From Sabellastarte sp. h YS-2021 (taxonomy: Eukaryota > Annelida > Polychaeta > Sabellida > Sabellidae), in contig OZ024929.1 in the NCBI GenBank assembly GCA_964017235.1, positions 164,285,609-164,349,608 of the forward strand: a DNA stretch of 64,000 nt, written 5' to 3'. Below, piece by piece: positions 47,965 through 58,776 of the stretch (positions are counted from its first letter, which is position 1; each line of letters begins with the position of its first letter). A model generated the notes under the pieces. The model had not been told where the DNA came from, did not search any database, and was given only the letters and a program-made list of their open reading frames with translations. The position numbers were made by a program, and so were the translations under genes.

Positions 47965-48969
47965 GTGAGGACTTCCTTCTCAAAAAAGGCACCTCAAAGG
48001 ATTCTCAGGGTTTTGCACCCTACCAGAATAAGCCCTTTCGTGGCCCCCACAAGAAAAGAGGCTCCTACAGGAAACGCCCCTATGGGGGCAATACCTCTCA
48101 AAGCAGTAACCAATCCTTTCCCTCGGGAAGAGGAAAATCCAACTTCAGAGGCTCCAGGGGTCGTTTTCGACCCCACAATAGAGGAAGGGGGCGTGGAAAC
48201 CCCCCTTTGCAATGACTCCTCCATAGCCTCATTCAGTCCACCAGTAGGAAGTCGCCTCCGTTCTTTCAAGAGAGACTGGCAAACAAACAAATGTTCTCAA
48301 AACGTGTTAAACATTATCACCAATGGCTGCGTTCTGCCATTCCGTTCAAAGCCAAACTTGATCAGATTCCCTCTGATTCTATCAGAGTACAAGGCCCAAC
48401 AAAAAGACCAAGCCTTGGCCACTTGTATCCAGTCTCTCTTGTCAAAGAACGCCATCGAAAGGGTGGAAAACGTAAAATCTCTCGGGTTTTACAGTCGCCT
48501 GTTCCTAGTACCCAAGCCTCACCAAAGGTGGAGGCCAGTCATAGACTTAAGCAGGCTCAACACTTTTCTCCATGTAGAAAAGTTCGAAATGGAAACCCCA
48601 GAGTCCATCCGGACTTCCCTGGTCCCAGGGGAGTGGGTATCGTCGATAGACCTGTCGGACGCATACCTTCACATCCCCATCCATCCCAACTCAAGGAAGT
48701 ACCTAAGGTTTTGCTACAAGGCCCAGGTGTTCCAGTTCACCTCCCTACCTTTCGGACTGGCCACAGCCCCCCAGGTCTTTACAATGATTGTAAAGGAAGT
48801 CTGGTGTCTAGGAGCGGACAACTCCAAGAACAAGGCTTCTCTGTGGAGGTGGCAGAGAGAATTGCTGCCCCTCAGCGGTCATCAACAAGGACCATCTACC
48901 AGTCAAAGTGGGCCCTATTTGAAAAATGGTGCAGAGAAAATTCGGTGGATTTCTCCACTCCATCTGTGA
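47965..48969 (+). pseudogene. RT frame of A2 with 434-codon internal deletion
   Basis: The frame keeps the RT fingers and motif A (RPVIDLSRLN, SSIDLSDAYLHIPI, FGLATAP). It jumps after FTMIVKEV (48800) directly to the last ~55 residues of the frame (WCLGADNSKNKASLW). YxDD, RNase H and the methylase-like domain are gone. The lost length is a multiple of three, so both overlapping frames stay in register. The product cannot be an active polymerase. Confidence 0.93.
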
Positions 48970-50015
48970 AACAAATCTCATATTTTTTCATGTACCTGTA
49001 CCAAGACCTAAACAGGCGCCCCTCGACCATTGATGGTTACAGGACTGCTATCGTTGACACTTTGGGCCCAATGGCCCAACACATTGCGCACAATGCAGAC
49101 CTTCATAGGTTACTCTCCAGTTTTCACAGGGATCGTCCTAAAAGTTCCAGAAATTTACCCAAGTGGAACCTTTCTGTTGTCCTTAACGAGCTCACCAAAG
49201 CACCATTTGAGCCCATGAAAGACACAGACCTCAAACATCTTACTCTCAAAACTGCTTTCTTGCTAGCCTTGGCCTCCGGCAAGCGCCGCAGCGAAATCCA
49301 TGCCTGGGTTGCTAACAAAGTAGCTAATTTAGGGAAAGCCTTGTTCCCTTCTTCTGATTTCATAGCCAAAAACCAACTAGCAAGAGAAGGTTCTCAAAGT
49401 GTGTCACCAGTGACTATTCCTGCTTTGACTACCATTGTAGATAGACAGTTTAAGGAAGACATGACCCTGTGTCCCGTACGGGCCCTGAGGTTCTATTTGG
49501 ACCGAACTAAAGACCTGAGAGGGTCTCGTTCTCTCCTTTTCATCTCCTTTAAGAAAGGACATACCTCAGACATCAGACCCGCTACACTCTCCTCATGGTT
49601 GAAACAAACCATTCTACTTTGTTATAAACAAGCAGATCAACAAGCCTTGGACTTGGTCCAAGTCAAAGCGCATGACATCCGGGCCTTTGCGGCCTCTAAG
49701 GCCTTTTACGGTGGTGTATCGGTGGACCAAATCATGCAAGCCTGTCACTGGAAAGCTCACAACACATTCACAAATTTTTACCTAAAAGACCTTACTTGGT
49801 CGGACACCGACAACAATATGTATCTGGGACCCGTAGTGGCGGCACAACAAGTCCTAGATCCTTCCCCTCAGACCAGTTGTCCTCGGAAAGAAAAAAGGGG
49901 GGGGGGGGCACATCCGCTACAACCAAGTCTTCAGGAGTCTCTCCCAGGATCTAGGTATTCCTTTACCTTCAAGATGTTACGGGTAAGGTCATTTTATTTT
50001 TCAATTATCAGGTAA
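48216..50015 (+). CDS. A2 tyrosine recombinase, compacted by the deletion
   Basis: 599 codons in the gag frame after its TGA (48213-48215, followed by CTCCTC). Because the RT/RNase H deletion is in frame, the N-terminal linker joins almost directly to the YR domain (SRSGQLQEQGFSVEVAERI, ~48810). GKRRSEIHAW, HDIRAFAASKAF and CHWKAHNTFTNFYLKDL are present. Relative to A1, a few codons are missing after VANLG (~49335). The C-terminus includes the purine tract, read as KEKRGGG. It is the only open family A YR in the window. Confidence 0.85.
   Translation, partial: LLHSLIQSTSRKSPPFFQERLANKQMFSKRVKHYHQWLRSAIPFKAKLDQIPSDSIRVQGPTKRPSLGHLYPVSLVKERHRKGGKRKISRVLQSPVPSTQASPKVEASHRLKQAQHFSPCRKVRNGNPRVHPDFPGPRGVGIVDRPVGRIPSHPHPSQLKEVPKVLLQGPGVPVHLPTFRTGHSPPGLYNDCKGSLVSRSGQLQEQGFSVEVAERIAAPQRSSTRTIYQSKWALFEKWCRENSVDFSTPSVKQISYFFMYLYQDLNRRPSTIDGYRTAIVDTLGPMAQHIAHNADLHRLLSSFHRDRPKSSRNLPKWNLSVVLNELTKAPFEPMKDTDLKHLTLKTAFLLALASGKRRSEIHAWVANKVANLGKALFPSSDFIAKNQLAREGSQSVSPVTIPALTTIVDRQFKEDMTLCPVRALRFYLDRTKDLRGSRSLLFISFKKGHTSDIRPATLSSWLKQTILLCYKQADQQALDLVQVKAHDIRAFAASKAFYGGVSVDQIMQACHWKAHNTFTNFYLKDLTWSDTDNNMYLGPVVAAQQVLDPSPQTSCPRKEKRGGGAHPLQPSLQESLPGSRYSFTFKMLRVRSFYFSIIR
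49891..49908 (+). other. A6G12 polypurine tract (A2)
   Basis: Six A then twelve G inside the YR 3' coding end, as in A1. Confidence 0.6.
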
Positions 50016-50377
50016 TTTCTATTAAGGACTTAGTCAGTTGTCGTTAATCTCATATTTCAGGTTAAAAATTTTATGAGATGCCCGACCACGGGGTTGGTCA
50101 CTCACACGTGAAGGTCTAATAGGGACCCTTAGAACTCGAAGTGAGCACTGCTGCACTTCCGTCCTACTACCAAACATGTGGACAGTTTTCGCACTGTCCC
50201 TTTTTTACTCAGGTTTTTGGCTCATTACAGGCCCGGTCTTCGGGATCGGGGCTCTGTAAAAGGGACTCAGACTGGCATTTCTGGCACTATTCTGTATATA
50301 TATTAATTCAAATCTTAGAAAAAAATTACATATCTTCCAATCTCAGCTGTGATCCCGCCACCGGGCGGTTGAATTCA

Positions 50378-50480
50378 GCATTAAGTCCCACATGGTAAGC
50401 TATTGTAGCGTAATAAAATTGTAAATTTTAATTACTTAAATGTAGCTTTTATAAGCTACAAGCTTACCATGTGGGACTTA
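50378..50480 (+). repeat. DIRS internal complementary region of A2
   Basis: It complements the left tip at 39331 and the right tip ending at 50729. The right-tip half differs from A1 (TTGTAAATTT against TTGAAAATTT), and the A2 right tip differs in the same way. Confidence 0.92.
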
Positions 50481-51249
50481 CAAGAGTCCCACCCTGCCTC
50501 CCCGCTGTTTACAGCTGAGGGGTAGGTTTAATAAAATTTCAACGAGAAAGTAGGGCGATTGGTCAGAAGTTATCACGTGACAACAACTACCAGTATATCC
50601 GGTGGCTAACAAGAACGATCTTTTTTTCTAAGACGTTGGCCCCGGGTGTGGCAACCCGAGAACAGCATTAAGTCCCACATGGTAAGCTTGTAGCTTATAA
50701 AAGCTACATTTAAGTAATTAAAATTTACAGATTTGTTTTTTTTTTTTTTAATTTCAAAATAATTTTTACTGCAATAAAATTCATGAAATCATGCACTAAA
50801 ACACTTATAACTTGAAAAGTATTGCAGTTAGAGCATTTTGTTAAAATATGTTATTCAACTACTTTTTATGTCAGCTGACTTGTCAGTCAGCCGACATTAT
50901 GTCGTCACTCTGCGGCGTGGGCATACCCGTCCGCGTGAACATCTTCTCCAAAACTACAAGGCCTAGAGACATGCTGTTTTTTTTAAAAGATACCTTATCT
51001 ATCGAGGATGAAAAATTGTTCAAGGCATGCAAATCTGTCTGTTCGTCTGTTTGCTAGAGACATTATAAGGGAGGTACCCCCACCAAATGTGTGAAAATTT
51101 CAACACTTTATCACAATTTTCTCAGTGACTATTGCAGGGATTTCTCTCATATCTTGCATATATGTACTAGGCCAGAGGTAGATTCTCTTGTGTGAGACCT
51201 GGATCTGTCTTTTTTTTTTTTTTTAATAAATATTTTTAATAATTTTTAA

Positions 51250-51841
51250 TGCATTAAAATTCATGAAATCATGCACTAAATCACTTATAACTTGAAAAGT
51301 GTGGCATTTAGAGCATTTTGTTAAAATATGTTATTCAGCTACTTTTTTCATAGCTACATGATGAGTAACTTGGATGTCTGTCTCAATAGCTAAGTGAGTA
51401 ATAGCTACTTTTGGGCTTTTCAGTAACTTCCGTCATGAGTAGAATCACTTGTAACTTAAAAACTATTGCATTTAGAGAATTTCGTATAAATATGTTATTC
51501 AGCTACTTTTGGGTCAGCTATAACCTAGTAAAATTTCAGACCTGTAGCTCATGGCATAGCTGAGTAATAGCTACTTTTAGGTTATCAATGTTGAGTAAAT
51601 CACTTATAACTTGAAAACTGTTGCATTTAGAATATTTTGTTTCAATATGTTATTCACCTATTTTGGGGTCAGCTATATCATAGTGAAGTTCCACACCTGT
51701 GGCTCATTGCATAGCTGAGTAATAGCTACTTTGAAGTTCTCACTGTTGAGTAAATCCGTTGCAATTGGAAAACTATTGCATTTACAGAAATTTGTGTAAA
51801 TATGTTATTCAGCTACTTTTGGGTCAGCTATAACATAGTGA
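51250..51841. repeat. 155-bp tandem array, left part (about 3.5 units)
   Basis: Same family as 29000-31787. It is cut by B4 at ATAGTGA|AATTACAG and resumes at 58777. Confidence 0.93.
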
Positions 51842-52154
51842 TTTTATTGCGTTAATATATCTTACCTAGTGGACAGATGCATTTGTCCGGCGCACAGCCG
51901 GTCCCGCCAAACGTTAGAGAAAAACGCCTCGAGCTGGGCTCTGGCCTGGACCGGTAGTGTCCTGTTTACTCGCCAGGTGGCTGTATAGCCTCCCTGCCGG
52001 TGCACTGCGTGTGCGCGAGCATGCGTACTTCCTCCTTTTGTTTGGCGCGAAGACGAGAGGTCGTCTGTTTTTTGGAGAAACTTTTATTTTATTTTATATC
52101 TGTTACAGGATATATTTTGATAAATTCTTTGTGTAGAAGTGTTGTTTAATAACT

Positions 52155-54332
52155 ATGGATTCACCAGGACAAAGGCGGGGATCGTGCGGCCATAAGATGG
52201 CTGGATTCGATATGCATGAGAAGTGTGCTCGTTGTCGAGACAAAGGTCTGGGTAAAGATCCCTGCATTGTGGGAGGTCCGATATGCAAGATTTGTGACAA
52301 TTTTACAGCAATTCAGCGTGAGATGCTGGCCACTCCACAGTAGCAAATTCGCAAGGACAAGAAAGCAGGTTTGCTAGTGTCACCACGAGATGTAACTGTG
52401 CTGTCTCCAGTTAATTCTTCTCAACAGCCAGCTAGTACTGCGCATGCTCAGCAGACGATTTCTGAAGATGACAGTGCGCATGCGCAGGACCTCCCTGGGG
52501 GTAGCGATAATGTGAGTTCTTCAGATTTTGTTTCCAAAAAAGATTTTGACAAATTAAGTGACCAGCTAGACGAGAAATTCTCTCGTTTTGAAGCACTCTT
52601 ATCAAGAGGCAATATATTTGCTACCCCCAAAATACCGGTTCAGGTTTCAAACCCACCGGTTTCTGATCAGCCATTCATAGATCCTGCCTCTGCCCGAACC
52701 ACCGGTCCGGTGCGGTTTCCGGCAGTACAGGCTAGTACTGGATCAGATGGCAAGAAAGATTCAAAGAAGAAGCACAAGTCTTCTCATCATAAATCTTCCA
52801 AAGCAAAACCGGTTCCGGTTGAGGAAAATACCGGTCCGGTACAGAAAAAGCCCTCTGACACTGCACTTCAACAATCTAAACCGGTACCGGTTGGGGAGAT
52901 GACCGGTCCGGTCAGGGCATACCAAACTGACACCTTTGTACCCAAGGAACCGGTTCCGGTTGTGGATGGACCTTTTACCGGTCCGGAACCGGCTGCACCG
53001 GCTGGGGAGCCGTTTATGAGAAACCTTGCTTCTGCTGGTGGCTCAGATGATATGTCCAATGTTGAACACCCCTTAACAGATGTCTTGCCTGTGGCTTCAG
53101 ATGAACCACTCTTTGGGGATCATACATCAACAGATGTTGTGGATAGGGATCATACATCACCAGATGTTTTGGATAGCGAGGATGGTGAACTTTCTGAATC
53201 AGACACTGATAAACCAGAAAAGAATGAAGAAATGAGTTACAGGGAAACAGTTCGTTCCATCAGGGCCTTTATGGGCTAGAACTTTATCCCAGACTTTGAG
53301 TTTGAGTACAGTGACCCGGATAAGTCCAACAATCCGTGGCGTGGAAAAAATCCGAAAACAAGTTCTAAGGTGTCAGTAGCCATGCCAGCAGATGATTGGC
53401 TCTGTCAGAAGCTGGAGAGGATTAATCTGACTGTAGCTGAGGGTTACGCTTCCCGAAGTCAAGAAGCAGGTGGTTTGCGTACTGACCAATTCATACGCAC
53501 CCCTAAACCACAGGATAAATGGTATCCCATGCATAAGTTAAAGACAGATGGTCCCCAGCGACCAGGTAGAAAGCTGTTCAACTGGCATGGTTCTGAGGCG
53601 AAACTAAATGCTCAATTCTCAAGAATTGTCAAACCAGCTGCATATCTTGCAACAGGTCCCGTGTCTCGTCCCATATCGCAAGAAGTACTACACAGATGGG
53701 AAAGGTGCGCCCGAGAGGGTACTTACACAGTGAACCATGCAGCTGGTTTCAGCAGATGCACTAGCGAGATTCAAGATCAGATGGCACATCACATAACTTT
53801 CCTACAGACTCATCTCAGTAAGAGCAAGTCAGCCAAGGAGGTGTCTGAAGCACTTAAGGAGTTAAGGGATTTATGTGCTTTCCACCAGAATGTATCCGTC
53901 TCTCTTGGGACAGCTCTACAGCACCTGGCTGATAGCCTTTTTGTGCAGCTGGGGAACTTCATTCTGATGCGTCGGGACTCTTATTTAGATCATGTTCGTC
54001 CCGGTATGAAGATGGACACTTGGAATGAACTGAGGAATGCTGCTCTTTTTGGATATGGGTTATTTCCCGACGCGGCCTTGAATGTCGCGGAACAAGATAT
54101 CAACAAGTTTGAGACACAACATGTGTCGGTCCAGTCTCGAGTTGGTCCCCAGCACCAACAGAAGACCAAGTATCGCTATAAACCGTATGAGAAGAAGGAG
54201 GCTAAGACCATGGTTCAGCCGTCATCTGCTCCTCAACAACCTTGGCGACAGTTTGGGTCACGAGGTCGTGGGCGTGGTTCTACTAACCACCGTTTTTCCA
54301 AGTATGCCCGGGGTGGCAAAAATTATAAATGA
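52155..54332 (+). pseudogene. DIRS family B Gag (B4), two nonsense codons
   Basis: MDSPGQRRGSCGHKMAGFD opens the shared Cys/His domain. TAG at 52341-52343 interrupts the TPTYK-like segment, and TAG at 53277-53279 replaces the Trp codon of FMGW. The frame is otherwise continuous to TGA at 54330-54332 with a basic tail (RGRGRGSTNHRFSKYARGG). The linker (52636-53002) is packed with CCGG tetramers encoding Thr-Gly-Pro and Pro-Val-Pro repeats. Confidence 0.9.
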
Positions 54333-54341
54333 CAATCATTG
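54326..54341 (+). promoter_or_regulatory. predicted UGA readthrough site (B4)
   Basis: TGA (54330-54332) plus CAATCA; the context ATAAATGACAATCATTG differs from B2/B3 at one base. Confidence 0.58.
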
Positions 54342-57300
54342 TACAAACCCACGCAACCAAATAATTCCAAAACTAGTGGGTCAAAACATCAGCTCTCAAA
54401 ACATTTCAAAGACTGTATACTCAAGAACTGCTGTAATTCCTGTTCCTATTGTTGTCGGTCCCGGGCAGCCGCAAAAGAAAGGCCTAAGTCCCGATCTTTG
54501 TCAGACAGAAATAAAACATGTCAAAAGTGCTTCTTTTGTCTCTCCTTGTCGTTCTGTCCCTCATGTACCAAATGTCCACAGTGTTGCAGAAAATCCTCCT
54601 GTAGGATGCAGGTTACACAGGTTTTGGGAAACGTGGCTCAGCCTGGGTTCAAATCCTCGGGTAGTCTCCATCTTGAAGGACGGTTACAACCTCCCTTTCA
54701 AGATGAGGCCCCCATTGACCAGGTGTCCTCTGATAATCAGCGGATACGCCAACCCTCGCAGAAACAAGTTTTTGAAGGAGGCGTTGCAGTCCCTGATTAC
54801 AAAACAGGCCGTAGAAAAAGTAGTGGTTCGGGCTTCTCTGGCCTTTTACAACCGGCTGTTCATAGTTCCCAAACCAAACAACAAATGGCGTCCAATCTTG
54901 GATTTGAGCAAACTCAATCTTTTCCTCCACTCGGAAACCTTCAAAATGGAAACTCCGGAGACCATCCGGCTATCCCTTCAAAAAGGCGAATGGGTCACAT
55001 CGCTGGATTTCAGCGATGCCTATTTCCACATTCCCATCAACCCAAGGTCGAGGAAGTATCTCCAGTTTCACCTGCACGGTCAAACCTTCCAGTTCAGGGC
55101 TCTGCCGTTCGGCCTAGCGACGGCTCCTTTGGAATTCACAAAGGTGGTGAAGGAGGTGAAATTGATGGCCCAGTCCAGGGGTATAAGGATCCACCAGTAC
55201 CTAGACGACTGGTTGCTTCGAGCGCCCTGTCGGGAGGCTTGTGTGAACCAAACGCGGACCCTGATGGCTCTGTGTCAGCAGTTGGGATGGTTAGTCAATC
55301 TGCAAAAGTCAGAACTTGTTCCCCAACAGGAGTTCAACTTTGTCGGTTATCATTTCGACCTCTCCAAGGGTCTAGTAAAGCCGACTCAGGAGAGGTGGCA
55401 AACCCTAACTCAAAAAATAAAGATGCTAATGAACAGAGGCCATTGTTCGGTCCGAGAGTTCATGTCTCTCATAGGTTTGTTGACAGCCACAGAGAAACAG
55501 GTGGTTTCGGGGCGCCTTCACATGAGACCGATTCAGTGGCACTTGAAGAATCACTGGCACGTGCCAGAGGTACTAGAGAAGGAGATTCCTCTTCCCAGAT
55601 CTCTATACCCTCATCTGCAGTGGTGGCTGGACGAAAGCAATGTGCTCAGTGGCCAACCTCTTCATCCTTTGCAACATGCTCTGCAGTTGTTTACCGAAGC
55701 CTCAAACGAAGGTTGGGGCGCGCACTTAGGAGACCACACAGCAAAAGGAGTTTGGTCGGACTCAGAAAGCCAGTTGCACATAAACTTTCTCGAGCTAAAG
55801 GCGGTCCTTCTGGCCCTCAAGAAGTTCGAGCAACAGTGTTGGGGCCAGATCATTTTGATAGCCACGGACAACACAACGGTTGTCTCATACATCAACAAGG
55901 AGGGGGGTATGAGATCAGGCTCACTTTGTGCCCTCCTCTGGAGACTGCTTTCCTGGTGCAATCGCAGACAGATAGTTCTAAGGGCCAGGCACATTCCGGG
56001 AAGGCTGAATGTGATAGCAGACAAATTGTCCAGGAGCACTCGGGTTATTCAGACAGAATGGTCCCTCCTGCAGGAAGTCTTCGACCACTTATGTGCCAGG
56101 TGGCACACTCCTCGAGTGGATCTCTTTGCAACAAGGTACAATCACAAACTACCCAAGTTTGTGTCCCCAATACCCGATCCACAGGCATGGAGAGTAGATG
56201 CTCTCAGCCTGAATTGGGAGAATATGGAAAAGGAGTTTGGTCGGACTCAGAAAGCCAGTTGCACATAAACTTTCTCGAGCTAAAGGCGGTCCTTCTGGCC
56301 CTCAAGAAGTTCGAGCAACAGTGTTGGGGCCAGATCATTTTGATAGCCACGGACAACACAACGGTTGTCTCATACATCAACAAGGAGGGGGGTATGAGAT
56401 CAGGCTCACTTTGTGCCCTCCTCTGGAGACTGCTTTCCTGGTGCAATCGCAGACAGATAGTTCTAAGGGCCAGGCACATTCCGGGAAGGCTGAATGTGAT
56501 AGCAGACAAATTGTCCAGGAGCACTCGGGTTATTCAGACAGAATGGTCCCTCCTGCAGGAAGTCTTCGACCACTTATGTGCCAGGTGGCACACTCCTCGA
56601 GTGGATCTCTTTGCAACAAGGTACAATCACAAACTACCCAAGTTTGTGTCCCCAATACCCGATCCACAGGCATGGAGAGTAGATGCTCTCAGCCTGAATT
56701 GGGAGAATATGGATGCCTACGCGTTCCCTCCTGTGTCTCTTTTGGGCAAGGTGGTGTCCAAGATCCTAGATCAGGGAGTTCACAGGTTGGTTCTGATTGC
56801 TCCAGGGTGGCCCAACATGCCTTGGTTCTGGGATCTAGTCAGCATGTCTGTTCAGATTCCTCTCTCCCTTCCAAACGTGGAGAACCTGCTGACCCAACCG
56901 TTCAATCAGTGTCCCCACAGAGATCTCCTAGGGCTCAACCTCCACGCCTGGCTCCTAGAGCCTCTAGCATACAGGCACAAGGATTCTCTGATGAAGTGGC
57001 AACGAGAATTGAGGCTCCTCAAAGACAATCAACCAAAGCCATCTATGAATCGAAGTGGTCCATATTTGTCAAATGGTGCGAGTCACACAAGGTGGACTTC
57101 GGGTCACCTTTAAATCAGGTAGCGGAATTTCTCCTGTTCCTTTTCAAGGAGAAAAATCTTCAACCTAGCACCATAGATGGATATAGAACTGCTATAGCCG
57201 ACAAAATTGGTTGTGACAAGGTTAATTTTGGTAAAGACGAAAACCTTACCCGCTTGCTAGACAGTTTCCATAGAGATAAACCCAAGGGTCTTCGAGGAGT

Positions 57301-58015
57301 CCCTAGCTGGAATCTGTCTCTGGTCTTGCATCAATTAACCCAGTCCCCCTTTGAACCCCTTCGAAAGGCGTCTCTGAAACATCTTACCTTCAAAACGGTG
57401 TTTCTCCTGGCTTTGGGCTCGGGCAAAAGAAGGAGTGAGATTCATGCCTGGGTACACAGGAACATTAGACATCAGGAAGATTGGGCTAATGTTTCTTTAT
57501 TCCCTTCTCCTTGTTTCTTGTCCAAGAATCAGTTGGCTAAAGAAGGGCCTTCTTCAGTAGCTCCTGTAATTATTCCGGCCTTGGCCCCTACGTTGGATAA
57601 GTCTCTCAAGGAGGATAGAACCTTATGTCCAGTTCGGGCTTTGCGTTATTACCTGGACAAGACCAAAGACCTCCGTTCCGGCAAACAGTTGGTCTTTGTG
57701 TCTTTCAAGAAGAACTTCAATAAGGACATCGCTCCTGCTACGATTTCTTCTTGGATTAAACAAACCATCTTGTTGTGCTATCAATTGTCCAATGAGGATG
57801 CACAACAATTGCATCAGGTCAGAGCCCATGATGTGCGGGCCTTTGCAGCTTCTAAGGCTTTTCAAGGAGGTGTGTCCTTGGACCAGATCCTCTCAGCCTG
57901 CCACTGGAAGTCGCACAATACCTTCACCCAATTTTATTTGAAGGATGTAGCATGGGCTGATGCTGACCTGTACCATTTAGGACCAGTGGTCGCAGCCCAG
58001 CACATACGCGAGTAA
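54333..58015 (+). pseudogene. B4 tyrosine recombinase frame, split by 485-bp duplication
   Basis: It is open in the gag frame from the TGA to the duplication. The Cys cluster: CILKNCCNSCSYCC, AKER, CQKCFFCLS, CPSCTKCPQCC. After 56228 the same reading continues in a different frame to 58015 and includes the full YR domain: IQAQGFSDEVATRIEAPQRQ, GKRRSEIHAW, HDVRAFAASKAF, CHWKSHNTFTQFYLKD. Each half is intact, so the duplication is the only visible break in this frame. Confidence 0.88.
55743..56712 (+). repeat. 485-bp direct tandem duplication inside B4
   Basis: 55743-56227 and 56228-56712 appear identical over the lines compared, both starting AAAAGGAGTTTGGTCGG and ending GGGAGAATATGG. It covers the RNase H core and the start of the methylase-like domain. 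The junction shows only short homology. Confidence 0.93.
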
Positions 58016-58266
58016 CTGGTATCCTTGAAAGGATAACTTGTATATAGTGTAAAGCGTTTAGAAGGAGTAGTGGGTTGTTTTTAGTTGGCTCCTTCTTTTT
58101 TAGTTATCTTGTTTTGAAACCCCAGCGCGCAGTGCTCAACCGGAAGGGCTGGTGTGGGGTATGAGTTATTTCTAGTTTATCCTGTTCTGCTTCCTCCGGA
58201 ATCCTTGGGACTGAACTCTTACCTCCTCTCTCCTATAGTCCTAGCCCAGGTGGCTCGGTAGACGGC

Positions 58267-58285
58267 AAAAAAGAGGGGGGGGGGG
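58267..58285 (+). other. A6GAG11 polypurine tract (B4)
   Basis: Same place as in B2 and B3, with one A interrupting the G-run; ~115 bp before the ICR. Confidence 0.55.
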
Positions 58286-58400
58286 AACCAACTATGGTGT
58301 AGGGTATGGGAAGGATCCCTAACCCTTGGGCCGGAGGCCCAGAGTTCTGACAAGAGTCCCTGTTGAGTTTAGCTGCCCTCCATCCAATGGGTAGTTATTC

Positions 58401-58499
58401 TGCATCTGTCCACTAGGTAAGATATATTAACGCAATAAAATGGAAAATTTAATAAGTAAATTAAATTTTTATAAGTTAATATCTTACCTAGTGGACAGA
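58401..58499 (+). repeat. DIRS internal complementary region of B4
   Basis: Left-tip complement joined to right-tip complement at CAATAAAA|TGGAAAATTT. The right tip in this copy (TTTTCCA) differs from B1/B3 (TTTGCAA), and the ICR differs in step. Confidence 0.93.
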
Positions 58500-58776
58500 G
58501 GGATTCCCACCCTGCCTTCCCCGCAACAAACATTCCCAGGGGACTCAAACAGGGTGCAAACAAAAGGAGGAAGTACGCATGCGCGCACAGTGCACCGGCA
58601 GGGAGGCTATACAGCCACCTGGCGAGTAAACAGGACACTACCGGTCCGGGCCAGAGCCCAGCTCGAGGCGTTTTTCTCTAACGTTTGGCGGGACCGGCTG
58701 TGCGCCGGACAAATGCATCTGTCCACTAGGTAAGATATTAACTTATAAAAATTTAATTTACTTATTAAATTTTCCA

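Larger units (their letters stand above)
39721..48215 (+). pseudogene. family A gag-like ORF1 of A2, frameshifted and split by B3
   Basis: ATG at 39721 gives a Cys/His-rich start (CRHFCFSFDTHNYC, CREAGKGDDPC, CHIC) parallel to family B Gag. One base appears lost at the poly-C near 40050, ending the first frame at 40098. The next frame continues to 41534. B3 then interrupts it, and gag resumes at 47871 to the TGA at 48213-48215 with the RG-rich tail. The central part has SRYVSSSEEDHSPVARH and RRILSLPDARD. A 320-residue stretch (40570-41530) is open and gives the best view of family A Gag. Confidence 0.88.
39331..50729 (+). mobile_element. DIRS-type retrotransposon A2, internally deleted, hosting B3
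   Basis: The left tip TTTTATTACGCTACAATAG is at 39331. The ICR is at 50378-50480 and the right repeat ends at 50729. B3 (41535-47868) is inserted in gag. Relative to A1, 1,302 bp of RT and RNase H (A1 positions 1992-3293) are missing. Without B3 it is ~5.1 kb. The left terminal repeat is found inverted at ~50540-50710. It lies in a leader fragment of the second Helentron-like type. Confidence 0.94.
54082..57113 (+). pseudogene. RT-RNase H-MT frame of B4, split by 485-bp duplication
   Basis: The first part is open to 56268: RPILDLSKLN, TSLDFSDAYFHIPI, FGLATAP, YLDDW. RNase H starts with FTEAS, so the first catalytic Asp of the usual FTDAS is Glu here. The duplication adds 485 nt (two more than a multiple of three), so after 56227 the second copy is read in another frame. 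That frame carries RNase H again from GVWSDSESQ and the methylase-like end (AYAFPP, IAPGWPNMPWFWDL) to 57113. Confidence 0.9.
51842..58776 (+). mobile_element. DIRS-type retrotransposon B4, with tandem duplication
   Basis: It runs from TTTTATTGCGTTAATATATC to TTTTCCA. The ICR is at 58401-58499, and the left repeat recurs inverted at ~58560-58735. The flanks rejoin into an intact satellite unit with no target duplication. Gag has two nonsense codons. A 485-bp direct duplication (55743-56227, 56228-56712) shifts both RT and YR frames. The left end has E2F-like TTTGGCGCGA (52041) but no CRE. Confidence 0.95.

Noticed and set aside
51842-58776. B elements as LTR retroviruses or endogenous viruses
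   Set aside because: No protease, integrase or envelope; a tyrosine recombinase, inverted ends and an ICR mark DIRS retrotransposons.
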